Source: an uncultured Chitinophagaceae bacterium (GTDB lineage: Bacteria; Bacteroidota; Bacteroidia; Chitinophagales; Chitinophagaceae). Taken from it: a stretch of 6,517 nucleotides of DNA. Positions 1-5,801 of this stretch are shown piece by piece. Where the stretch lies: positions 1 through 6,517 of the forward strand of contig CAILAF010000095.1 of assembly GCA_903832075.1 (NCBI GenBank). The letters run 5' to 3'. The translations under genes were made by a program, and so were the position numbers. The notes below the pieces were generated by a model, which was not told where the DNA came from, made no database searches, and saw only the letters and a list, made by a program, of their open reading frames with translations. Every line of letters begins with the position of its first letter. Within the stretch, counting starts at the first letter, position 1.

Positions 1-38
1 ATTTAATTTAATAAGACAAAGTAAGCGAAAATTTGAAT

Positions 39-81
39 CAATAAAAAATAAACAAAAGCGAAGGCGTACGCCTTCGCTTTT
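39..81 (-). terminator. Rho-independent terminator after rplS
   Basis: Positions 54-81 form a perfect 28-base palindrome whose arms contain GCGAAGGC and GCCTTCGC around a central GTAC. Read on the minus strand, the stem starts about 25 bases after the rplS stop codon. It ends in TTTT and runs on into a T-rich tract (positions 53-39), the classic hairpin plus U-tract form. The palindrome also ends in TTTT on the plus strand, so it could stop transcripts arriving from the left as well. The plus-strand tail is short, so that direction is less certain. Confidence 0.88.
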
Positions 82-105
82 AATATCATTAAATAATGAG
101 TATTA

Positions 106-456
106 CTAAAATCTCTTTTCTTTAATACGTGCGCTCTTTCCACTTCTTTCGCGTAGGTAATACAATTTAGAACGACGAACCTTACCTGATTTATTTAATT
201 GAATAGAATCAATATTAGGAGAAAAGAAAGGAAATAAGCGTTCTACACCAACTCCATCAGATATTTTACGAACTGTGAAAGTAGCCGTACTGCCAGTTCC
301 CTGCATTTTAACTACATCGCCACGAAAACTCTGTATTCTCTCTTTACCACCTTCAACGATTTTATAGTTAACGGTAATGTTATCACCAGCTTTAAACTTA
401 GGATAATCCTTCTTAGCTGTTAATTGGTCATGTACAAATTGAACTGCTGCGTTCAT
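106..456 (-). CDS. rplS: 50S ribosomal protein L19
   Basis: This gene encodes large-subunit ribosomal protein L19 (bL19), which lies near the interface of the 30S and 50S subunits and contributes to an intersubunit bridge. The product is 116 residues, the normal size for the family. The family signature is clear: a central beta-rich part with IQSFRGDVVKMQGTG (residues 41-55), then TFTVRKISDGVGVERLFPFFSPNI (59-82), and a basic tail with VRRSKLYYLRERSGKSARIKEKR (93-115). The ATG at 456 gives a normal-length N-terminus, and a Bacteroidota-type -7 box lies just upstream. It follows rny after a 71-base gap and is the last gene before a strong terminator. Its own promoter suggests it can be made at ribosomal-protein levels independently of rny. 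I see nothing missing or unusual in it. Confidence 0.97.
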   Translation of the reverse strand: MNAAVQFVHDQLTAKKDYPKFKAGDNITVNYKIVEGGKERIQSFRGDVVKMQGTGSTATFTVRKISDGVGVERLFPFFSPNIDSIQLNKSGKVRRSKLYYLRERSGKSARIKEKRF

Positions 457-478
457 AATATTAATTTTTTGCGGACGG

Positions 479-486
479 CAAAAGTA
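479..486 (-). promoter_or_regulatory. rplS promoter, -7 element
   Basis: The minus strand reads TACTTTTG here, an exact match to the Bacteroidota -7 consensus TAnnTTTG. Transcription would start a few bases downstream, leaving a short leader of roughly 16-18 bases before the rplS ATG. No good -33 TTTG is seen at the usual distance of about 20 bases. A TTTG does lie 25 bases upstream. The element is in the 71-base gap after rny, so rplS probably does not depend only on readthrough from rny. Confidence 0.55.
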
Positions 487-527
487 AGGTAAAATTTTAA
501 ATTTAAGATTTCAAACTTGAAATTAAT

Positions 528-2093
528 TTACCGTGCTACATTTACAGCCCTTTTTTCTCTTATCACAGTTACTTTAATTTGACCAGGATAAGTCATCTCT
601 GTTTGAATTTTTTGTGCAATTTCAAAACTTAATTTATCACTATCACCATCAGTTACTTTATCAGCTTCTACAATTACACGCAACTCTCGTCCAGCCTGTA
701 TTGCATACGCTTTCTCTACACCCGGATAAGCTAATGCTAAATTTTCAAGGTCTTTAATCCTTTGCAAATATTGCTGCATGATCTCACGTCTTGCACCTGG
801 TCTTGCACCACTGATCGCATCGCACGCTTGAATGATAGGAGAAATAACATATTGCATTTCCATTTCATCATGATGTGCTCCAATAGCATTTACAACTGCA
901 GGATTTTCACCATATTTTTCTGCCAGCTTTGCTCCTAATAATGCATGACTCAATTCTGTTTCATCATCAGGCACTTTACCAATATCATGTAATAAACCTG
1001 CACGTTTAGCTAATTTTACATTCATTCCCAATTCGCTTGCCATAATTGCACAAAGATTAGCCGTTTCACGACTATGCATCAATAAGTTTTGTCCGTATGA
1101 GGAACGAAAACGCATCTTGCCAACTATTCTTACCAATTCTTTATGCAAACCATGAATACCTAATTCAATAACAGTTCGTTCACCAATTTCCATAACCTGC
1201 TCTTCTAATTGCTTACGAGTTTTTTCAACTACTTCTTCAATACGTGCCGGATGAATACGACCATCAGCTACCAAACGTTGTAAACTTAAACGAGCAATTT
1301 CTCTTCTTAATGGATCGAATGAAGAAAGTATAATTGCTTCGGGTGTATCATCAACAATCAAATCCACACCAGTAGCAGCTTCAATGGCACGAATGTTTCT
1401 ACCCTCACGACCAATGATTTGACCTTTGATTTCATCTGTTTCCAAATTAAAAACAGTAACTGTATTTTCAATAGTTTGTTCTGCAGCAGTTCTTTGAATG
1501 GATTGTATTACAATTTTTCTTGCTTCTTTATTTGCTTTTAGTTTGGCATCTTCAATTATTTCTTGTTGTAATGCTAATGCTTGTGTTTGCGCTTCGTGCT
1601 TTAAACTTTCCACCAATTGTGCTTTGGCTTCTTCCGCTGATAGATTAGCAATTTTTTCTAAGCGTCGAATATGTTCTTCCTGATGTTTTTCTAATTCATT
1701 TCTTTTATGATTCACAACTTCAATCTGACGATTCAAATTTTCTTTGATCGTTTCATTCTCCTTGATTTGTTTATCAAGATTGCCTTCTTTTTGATTGATG
1801 GAAATTTCCTTTTGCTTGATGCGACCTTCGGCATCACTTAATTTGCGGTTACGTTCTAACACTTCTCTATCGTGTTCAGACTTTAATTGCACAAACCTTT
1901 CTTTAGCCTCGAGTTGCTTTTCCTTTTTTATATTTTCAGCCTTACTCTCTGCGTCTTTTAAAATACTTTGTGCTTGTAATTCCGCTTCTTCAATTTGTTT
2001 TTTAGTGTTCTTAGCAAATAATAGTCTACCCGCTACAACACCCACAATTAGTGATATAACACCAATTATTATTGATATAACTGTTTGATCCAT
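528..2093 (-). CDS. rny: Ribonuclease Y
   Basis: RNase Y is a membrane-anchored endoribonuclease that starts mRNA decay and processes transcripts. The 521-residue product matches the family's usual length and domain order. Residues 4-26 are a single hydrophobic membrane anchor, and residues 30-205 form a long charged coiled coil rich in E, K and Q. A KH RNA-binding domain follows at about 210-275, with the GREG loop at 228-231 inside GQIIGREGRNIRAIEAATGVD. An HD phosphohydrolase domain spans about 335-430, with metal-binding His340 (LLMHSRE), His369-Asp370 (GLLHDIGK) and His407-His408 in GAHHDE. The C-terminal domain after residue 430 is complete. No catalytic residue seems to be missing. The ATG at 2093 puts the anchor at the very N-terminus, as expected. 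It follows zapA after 142 bases with its own likely promoter and precedes rplS. Confidence 0.97.
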   Translation of the reverse strand: MDQTVISIIIGVISLIVGVVAGRLLFAKNTKKQIEEAELQAQSILKDAESKAENIKKEKQLEAKERFVQLKSEHDREVLERNRKLSDAEGRIKQKEISINQKEGNLDKQIKENETIKENLNRQIEVVNHKRNELEKHQEEHIRRLEKIANLSAEEAKAQLVESLKHEAQTQALALQQEIIEDAKLKANKEARKIVIQSIQRTAAEQTIENTVTVFNLETDEIKGQIIGREGRNIRAIEAATGVDLIVDDTPEAIILSSFDPLRREIARLSLQRLVADGRIHPARIEEVVEKTRKQLEEQVMEIGERTVIELGIHGLHKELVRIVGKMRFRSSYGQNLLMHSRETANLCAIMASELGMNVKLAKRAGLLHDIGKVPDDETELSHALLGAKLAEKYGENPAVVNAIGAHHDEMEMQYVISPIIQACDAISGARPGARREIMQQYLQRIKDLENLALAYPGVEKAYAIQAGRELRVIVEADKVTDGDSDKLSFEIAQKIQTEMTYPGQIKVTVIREKRAVNVAR

Positions 2094-2173
2094 TTGTTCG
2101 AGATGTTTTAAAATAGTTCACAATCAATTTTTTTACTCTCTTCTCATTTCTTAAAATGATTGAGCATAGTATG
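2094..2173 (-). promoter_or_regulatory. rny 5' leader with alternative small stems
   Basis: If transcription starts just after the -7 box at 2174-2181, rny mRNA has a leader of about 75 bases. The minus strand can form a local hairpin (TCATTT, loop TAAG, AAATGA; 2144-2159). Alternatively it can form a longer-range pairing (CAATCA at 2162-2157 with TGATTG at 2126-2121). The two pairings share bases 2157-2159 and so exclude each other. Each has only six base pairs, mostly A-U, so any regulatory role is speculative. No Shine-Dalgarno sequence is present, and the bases before the ATG are A-rich, as is usual in Bacteroidota. Confidence 0.25.
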
Positions 2174-2204
2174 CGAAGATAATTAAAAACCCGACTGAAA
2201 TGAA
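2174..2204 (-). promoter_or_regulatory. Probable rny promoter
   Basis: The minus strand carries TATCTTCG at 2181-2174, one base off the Bacteroidota -7 consensus TAnnTTTG. A TTC (2204-2202), one base off the -33 TTG, lies 20 bases upstream, which is within the usual spacing. The predicted start falls in a small dyad, GCATA-C-TATGC (2164-2174), which could be an operator or chance. The promoter lies about 40 bases after the zapA stop and would separate rny from the pheT-zapA unit. Confidence 0.5.
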
Positions 2205-2235
2205 GGGGATGGTAATTTATTATAAGATGGGAACT

Positions 2236-2526
2236 TTAAGCTTTCAATGCTTTATCCAATAAAGATTCGATTGCATCTAATTTTTCTGATTGATTTGATT
2301 GAAGTATTAATGATGCATCGCCTTTGTTTTGTTCGGTTGCAAACCATAATAAAACCATAGAAACATAATCCTGCAAATCTTTACCGGCAAAATTGGTTTT
2401 AAATTCAAGAACCTTGTCGTTTATGAGTTTTACGGTTTTGCGAACCGTTTCTTCATCAGCAGGATTGATTTTTAAACGATAATTTCTATCGGCAACAACG
2501 ATATTAATTGGAATTAATTCTGCCAT
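2236..2526 (-). CDS. zapA: Cell division protein ZapA
   Basis: ZapA is a small cytoplasmic protein that binds FtsZ, bundles its filaments and helps hold the Z-ring together during division. The 96-residue product has the family layout. A short N-terminal beta-hairpin domain starts with MAELIPINIVVADRNYRLKI and is followed by the conserved PADEETVRKTVKLINDKV helix. A long C-terminal helix used for dimer and tetramer formation runs to the end. I start it at the ATG at 2526, one base after the upstream stop codon, because the family normally begins close to the ELIPINI strand. A second in-frame ATG at 2538 would add four residues (MHNK) and overlap the upstream gene by 11 bases. It is the last gene of the tight pheT, coiled-coil gene, zapA group. 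The function is inferred from family resemblance and context. Confidence 0.88.
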   Translation of the reverse strand: MAELIPINIVVADRNYRLKINPADEETVRKTVKLINDKVLEFKTNFAGKDLQDYVSMVLLWFATEQNKGDASLILQSNQSEKLDAIESLLDKALKA

Positions 2527-2527
2527 T

Positions 2528-2815
2528 TTATTGTGCATTAATTAACGAAATACATTTATCAATTTCCTTTAAATAACTATCAATCCTCTTTTGCAAAGCA
2601 ACTTTATCATCAGGATACAATGCTCCCACATTTAATTTTAAAACATCCATCTTTTGTTGTAAAGAATTTATTTCTTCAGATTTTCTTTGAATAATTGCAG
2701 TTGATTTTTCCAACTCTTTTTTTAATTGAGCATTTTCTTTCTGCAACAATTGATATTGTTTCAACAACTGTTGCAATTTTTGATGAATAGTATCAAGTTG
2801 CTTAGTATCAACCAT
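2528..2815 (-). CDS. Small coiled-coil protein upstream of zapA (possible ZapA partner)
   Basis: I do not recognise a named family. The 95-residue product has no signal peptide or membrane segment. Residues 4-60 form an almost uninterrupted heptad-type coiled coil rich in Q, K, E and L (LQQLLKQYQLLQKENAQLKKELE). After a short break at GALYPDD there is a helical C-terminus, KRIDSYLKEIDKCISLINAQ. It starts 15 bases after pheT and stops one base before the zapA start, so it is almost certainly co-transcribed and perhaps translationally coupled with zapA. In Caulobacter a coiled-coil gene just upstream of zapA (zauP) encodes a ZapA partner that helps focus the Z-ring, and ZapB plays a comparable role in E. 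coli. Position and shape make a similar role here reasonable, but this is inference and not a sequence match. A generic coiled-coil protein without a division role cannot be excluded. Confidence 0.82.
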   Translation of the reverse strand: MVDTKQLDTIHQKLQQLLKQYQLLQKENAQLKKELEKSTAIIQRKSEEINSLQQKMDVLKLNVGALYPDDKVALQKRIDSYLKEIDKCISLINAQ

Positions 2816-2830
2816 TTTCTAAAATTAAAT

Positions 2831-5254
2831 TTACTTTCTTATTTCAGCAGATAATTCTTTTTCAAATATTTGAATCAATTTATTAATTTTTGTATCAATC
2901 TCTTTATCTGTTAAAGTTTTTTCTTCATCTAAAAAAGTAAAATTCACTGCCATTGATTTTTTATTGACTCCAATTTTATCACTTTCAAAAACATCGAACA
3001 AACGAATGGATTGCAGTTTCGACAATTTTGCTTTTTTTACAGCATTTTCAAGCATTTCATACGTTGTATTTCTGTCAACAACTAATGCCAAATCTCTTTG
3101 CACCGTTTGAAATTTTGAAACTTCTTTATAAACGATTTTTTGTTTTTGAACCAATTTCAACAAAGCTTCATAATTCAAATCAATAAAATAAACAGGCTGC
3201 TTTATATCAAACGCAGTTAATTGTTTTTTTGAAACTTCTTTTAAAATACCGAGTTTATTTTTCCCTGATATGATTTCAAAATTTAAGAATTGTTCATCGG
3301 TTTTAATAAAATGAATTTCATTTAACCCGCATAAAACTAATAATGCATTTGCCATTCCTTTGGCAGAATAAAAATCATACTGTATACTTTTCTCTCTCCA
3401 ATCATCTTCATGTGTTGCTCCGGTGAAGTATAATGAAAGATGTTCTTGTTCGCAGTATTCTCCAATTTTATTGGTAGAATACACTTTGCCAAATTCGAAT
3501 AATAAAAGATTATTGTTTTTTCGATTGATATTATATGTAATAGACTCTAAACCGGTTTCCAACATTGAAGGACGTAATATGTCTAAGTCAACACTTAAAT
3601 TATTCATCATCTTTACCGATGATTGCAACACTTCTTCATTAAAATATTTACTATTGGTGATTGAGTTGGTAAATATTTCATTGAAACCTTTTCCAACTAA
3701 ATAGTTAGATAATTTTTCTTTTAAAGTTTCTTTCAATTCTAAAGTTTCAATTGCAGGTGAAATGGTAATTGAAGTTGGAATATCAATATTATCCAACCCA
3801 TCAATACGAACAATTTCTTCAACAATATCAGCTGGCAAACTAATATCGGGTTTACTAAACGGCACACTAAATTTTATTTCATCCATTCCTTCTTGCAACA
3901 CTTCAAACCCAAGCGAAGTAAGGATTCTTTTAATTGTATCTTGATGATAATTTTTACCGCTTAGTTTTTTTAAATAATGATATTTAATAGCAACTTGTGT
4001 TTTCTCTTTTGGTTTTGGATAAATATCTATTACATCACTTGAAATTTCACCACCAGCTATTTCTTTAATTAACAATGCAGCTCTTTTCAAAACGTTCACA
4101 GTATTAGAAATGTCCACACCTTTTTCAAAACGCGTAGCCGCATCTGTTCGTAACCCATGATGAACAGAAGTTTTACGAATATTAACTGCATTAAAGCATG
4201 CACTTTCTAAAAAAATATTTTTTGTGTTTGATGTTACACCGCTTTTCAATCCGCCAAAAACGCCGCCAATACACATTGGTTCGCTTTCACCATTACAAAT
4301 CATCAAATCTTCACTATTTAATTTTCTTTCTTTACCATCCAATGATATAAATATTGTTCCTTCTTTTAATTTTTTTACAATTACTTGTCCGGATTTTATT
4401 TCATCCGCATCAAAAGCATGTAACGGTTGACCGGTTTCGTGTAAAATAAAATTAGTAATGTCAACAATATTATTAATGGGTCGTTGACCAATTGCCAATA
4501 ATTTATCTTTTAACCATTGCGGAGATTCTTTAATAGTTACATTAGAAATTGATACACCCGAATAACGCGGACAAGCTTCTTCATCTTCAACTACAACTTT
4601 AATTGGTAAACTATTATTATCAGATTTGAAAAGATTATTGAATGGAGATTTTACACGCATCTCTTTTTTTCCATGATGTGTTAAATAAGCACAAACATCT
4701 TTTGCCACACCTAAATGGCTCATGGCATCCATTCGGTTTGGTGTTAAACCAATTTCATAAATCCAATCTTGATAAGGCTTAAAATATGTTGACGCAGAAG
4801 AACCAATAAAAACATCATCAGGCAAAACAATAATCCCCGCATGATCTGTTCCAATGCCTATTTCATCTTGTGCGCAAATCATTCCATAACTTTCTTCACC
4901 ACGAATTTTTGCAACTTTCATTGTAATTGGATCGCCGTTAATTGGATAAATGGTTGTACCAACTTTTGCCACAACTACTTTTTGTTTTGCTGCAACATTA
5001 TTAGCACCGCAAACAATTTGTAATAATTCTTTATCGCCAATATTTACTTTAGTAACTTTTAATTTATCGGCATTAGGATGTTGTTCGCATGATATTACTT
5101 CGCCAATAACCAATCCTTCTAAACCACCTTTAATACTTTCAAATTTTTCCAAACTTTCCACTTCCAAACCAATAGATGTAAGAATTTTGGAAAGCCTTTC
5201 GGGATCTATTATTTCAGGAAGATATTCACTTAACCAATTGTAACTTATCGTCAT
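2831..5254 (-). CDS. pheT: Phenylalanine-tRNA ligase beta subunit
   Basis: PheT is the large subunit of the cytoplasmic alpha2-beta2 enzyme that charges tRNA-Phe. The beta subunit binds tRNA and edits misacylated Tyr-tRNA-Phe, while the alpha subunit (PheS, not in this window) carries the active site. The 807-residue product has the full bacterial domain set. There is an N-terminal region followed by an OB-fold tRNA-binding domain (about 43-155, with HPNADKLKVTKV and QIVCGANNV), and a B3/4 editing domain (about 215-395, with TGQPLHAFD and LRTDAATRFEKGVD). Next comes a B5 domain (about 410-490, with ADIVEEIVRIDGLDNI), then a catalytic-like core that lacks the active site. A C-terminal anticodon-binding FDX-ACB domain (about 711-805, starting VSKFQTVQRDLALVV) ends the protein. 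The ATG at 5254 gives the typical MTISYNWLSEYL start. pheS is not adjacent: upstream lies the dnaB intergenic region. It heads the unit with the coiled-coil gene and zapA. Confidence 0.97.
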   Translation of the reverse strand: MTISYNWLSEYLPEIIDPERLSKILTSIGLEVESLEKFESIKGGLEGLVIGEVISCEQHPNADKLKVTKVNIGDKELLQIVCGANNVAAKQKVVVAKVGTTIYPINGDPITMKVAKIRGEESYGMICAQDEIGIGTDHAGIIVLPDDVFIGSSASTYFKPYQDWIYEIGLTPNRMDAMSHLGVAKDVCAYLTHHGKKEMRVKSPFNNLFKSDNNSLPIKVVVEDEEACPRYSGVSISNVTIKESPQWLKDKLLAIGQRPINNIVDITNFILHETGQPLHAFDADEIKSGQVIVKKLKEGTIFISLDGKERKLNSEDLMICNGESEPMCIGGVFGGLKSGVTSNTKNIFLESACFNAVNIRKTSVHHGLRTDAATRFEKGVDISNTVNVLKRAALLIKEIAGGEISSDVIDIYPKPKEKTQVAIKYHYLKKLSGKNYHQDTIKRILTSLGFEVLQEGMDEIKFSVPFSKPDISLPADIVEEIVRIDGLDNIDIPTSITISPAIETLELKETLKEKLSNYLVGKGFNEIFTNSITNSKYFNEEVLQSSVKMMNNLSVDLDILRPSMLETGLESITYNINRKNNNLLLFEFGKVYSTNKIGEYCEQEHLSLYFTGATHEDDWREKSIQYDFYSAKGMANALLVLCGLNEIHFIKTDEQFLNFEIISGKNKLGILKEVSKKQLTAFDIKQPVYFIDLNYEALLKLVQKQKIVYKEVSKFQTVQRDLALVVDRNTTYEMLENAVKKAKLSKLQSIRLFDVFESDKIGVNKKSMAVNFTFLDEEKTLTDKEIDTKINKLIQIFEKELSAEIRK

Positions 5255-5272
5255 ACTTTCGTTTGCTTGATG

Positions 5273-5297
5273 TTTTGCAAATATAATTGATGCAAAA
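5273..5297. repeat. Inverted repeat over the pheT promoter
   Basis: TTTTGCA (5273-5279) and TGCAAAA (5291-5297) are exact inverted 7-base arms separated by 11 bases. The dyad covers the predicted pheT -7 box at 5278-5285, so it could be an operator for a dimeric regulator. No regulator is encoded nearby. AT-rich DNA produces such dyads by chance fairly often. Confidence 0.35.
5278..5285 (-). promoter_or_regulatory. pheT promoter, -7 element
   Basis: The minus strand reads TATATTTG, an exact match to the Bacteroidota -7 consensus TAnnTTTG, 23 bases upstream of the pheT ATG. The predicted leader is short, about 15-20 bases, which leaves no room for a T-box or peptide attenuator. A -33 TTTG is not seen at the normal spacing; the nearest TTTTG is only 7 bases upstream. 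This promoter would drive pheT, the coiled-coil gene and zapA. Confidence 0.55.
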
Positions 5298-5553
5298 ATG
5301 AATTAAGATTTTAAAAGAATTTACTAAATAATTGCCATTTCAATTTCAAATCAAAAGCTTTGCTATATTCATTTTCAGAGAATAATTTATAAAACCAATC
5401 ACCAATTAAAACCCGGATAAAAGTCTATTTTTTCTTTCAACAAACTACTCAAAACAGTTTTCTAATTACGCATTAATATTGTTATTGCGAAGTTTTCAGC
5501 CATTTTTCTTTTAGCACTTCATTTTGTGAGAAGAAAATTAATAATTCGTAAAT

Positions 5554-5562
5554 TGTGGATAA
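5554..5562 (-). promoter_or_regulatory. Perfect DnaA box upstream of dnaB
   Basis: The plus strand reads TGTGGATAA, the exact complement of the consensus DnaA box TTATCCACA. It lies about 240 bases before the dnaB start, in AT-rich DNA (positions 5521-5580 are about one quarter G+C). I found no second close match in this intergenic region. A regulatory or titration site for DnaA is therefore more likely than a full replication origin. Binding is inferred from the motif alone. Confidence 0.45.
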
Positions 5563-5801
5563 GCGATCAAATTACATGAATAAATATGGGAATAACTGCA
5601 ACGCGCTTGTTGATTAATTGTTTACTTGTTAATTATATGTGCTTTGAATGGGAATAAATTAAAAGAAAAGAAAAAAAATATTCTTGGAATGATTGCCATT
5701 ATATTCGTTCTCCTTATTCATTTGATAACAATTTCTTAATACAGAAAGATTATTAGAATAAGATAAAAAGTTTTTACTAACCCTTAGTATTTTTAATTGG
5801 A

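Larger units (their letters stand above)
5255..5801. other. Intergenic region between divergent pheT and dnaB
   Basis: This 547-base AT-rich stretch separates two divergent genes. It holds the pheT promoter with its inverted repeat at the left end and a perfect DnaA box near the middle. A purine-only A-rich run lies at 5661-5678. Two copies of ATGGGAATAA sit at 5586-5595 and 5648-5657, and two copies of ATTGCCATT at 5331-5339 and 5692-5700. I find no convincing coding frame, tRNA, hairpin terminator or mobile-element end. A weak -7-like TATATTCG at 5700-5707 could serve dnaB, but it lacks a -33 partner at the right distance. Confidence 0.6.

Noticed and set aside
498..530. AT-rich dyad directly after the rny stop codon (arms at 517-523 and 508-514, with outer arms at 525-530 and 498-503) as a terminator
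   Set aside because: The stem is almost all A-U, the inner loop is two bases, and no clean U-tract follows. It is too weak to call a terminator.
1498..2088. Plus-strand open frames opposite rny (1498-1683 and 1795-2088)
   Set aside because: They lie antisense to the coiled-coil part of RNase Y, whose lysine- and glutamate-rich codons leave the opposite strand open. The products are low-complexity and resemble no family.
2182..2212. Possible zapA terminator, CCCC and GGG followed by TTTTT on the minus strand
   Set aside because: Only three or four G-C pairs can form, with no further stem, and the region overlaps the predicted rny promoter.
2094..2235. 6S RNA between zapA and rny, by analogy with the zapA-ssrS linkage of gammaproteobacteria
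   Set aside because: The gap is only 142 bases, and I see no long closing stem with a central bubble. A promoter for rny explains much of it. A covariance-model scan would settle the matter.
3423..5243. Plus-strand open frames opposite pheT (60-97 codons each)
   Set aside because: All sit inside a complete, well-conserved pheT on the other strand. Their products are rich in Ser, Phe, Ile and Asn without recognisable motifs.
5255..5801. Full chromosomal replication origin (oriC)
   Set aside because: Only one perfect DnaA box was found, with no cluster of near matches. The box is kept as a finding, but the sequence does not support an origin call.
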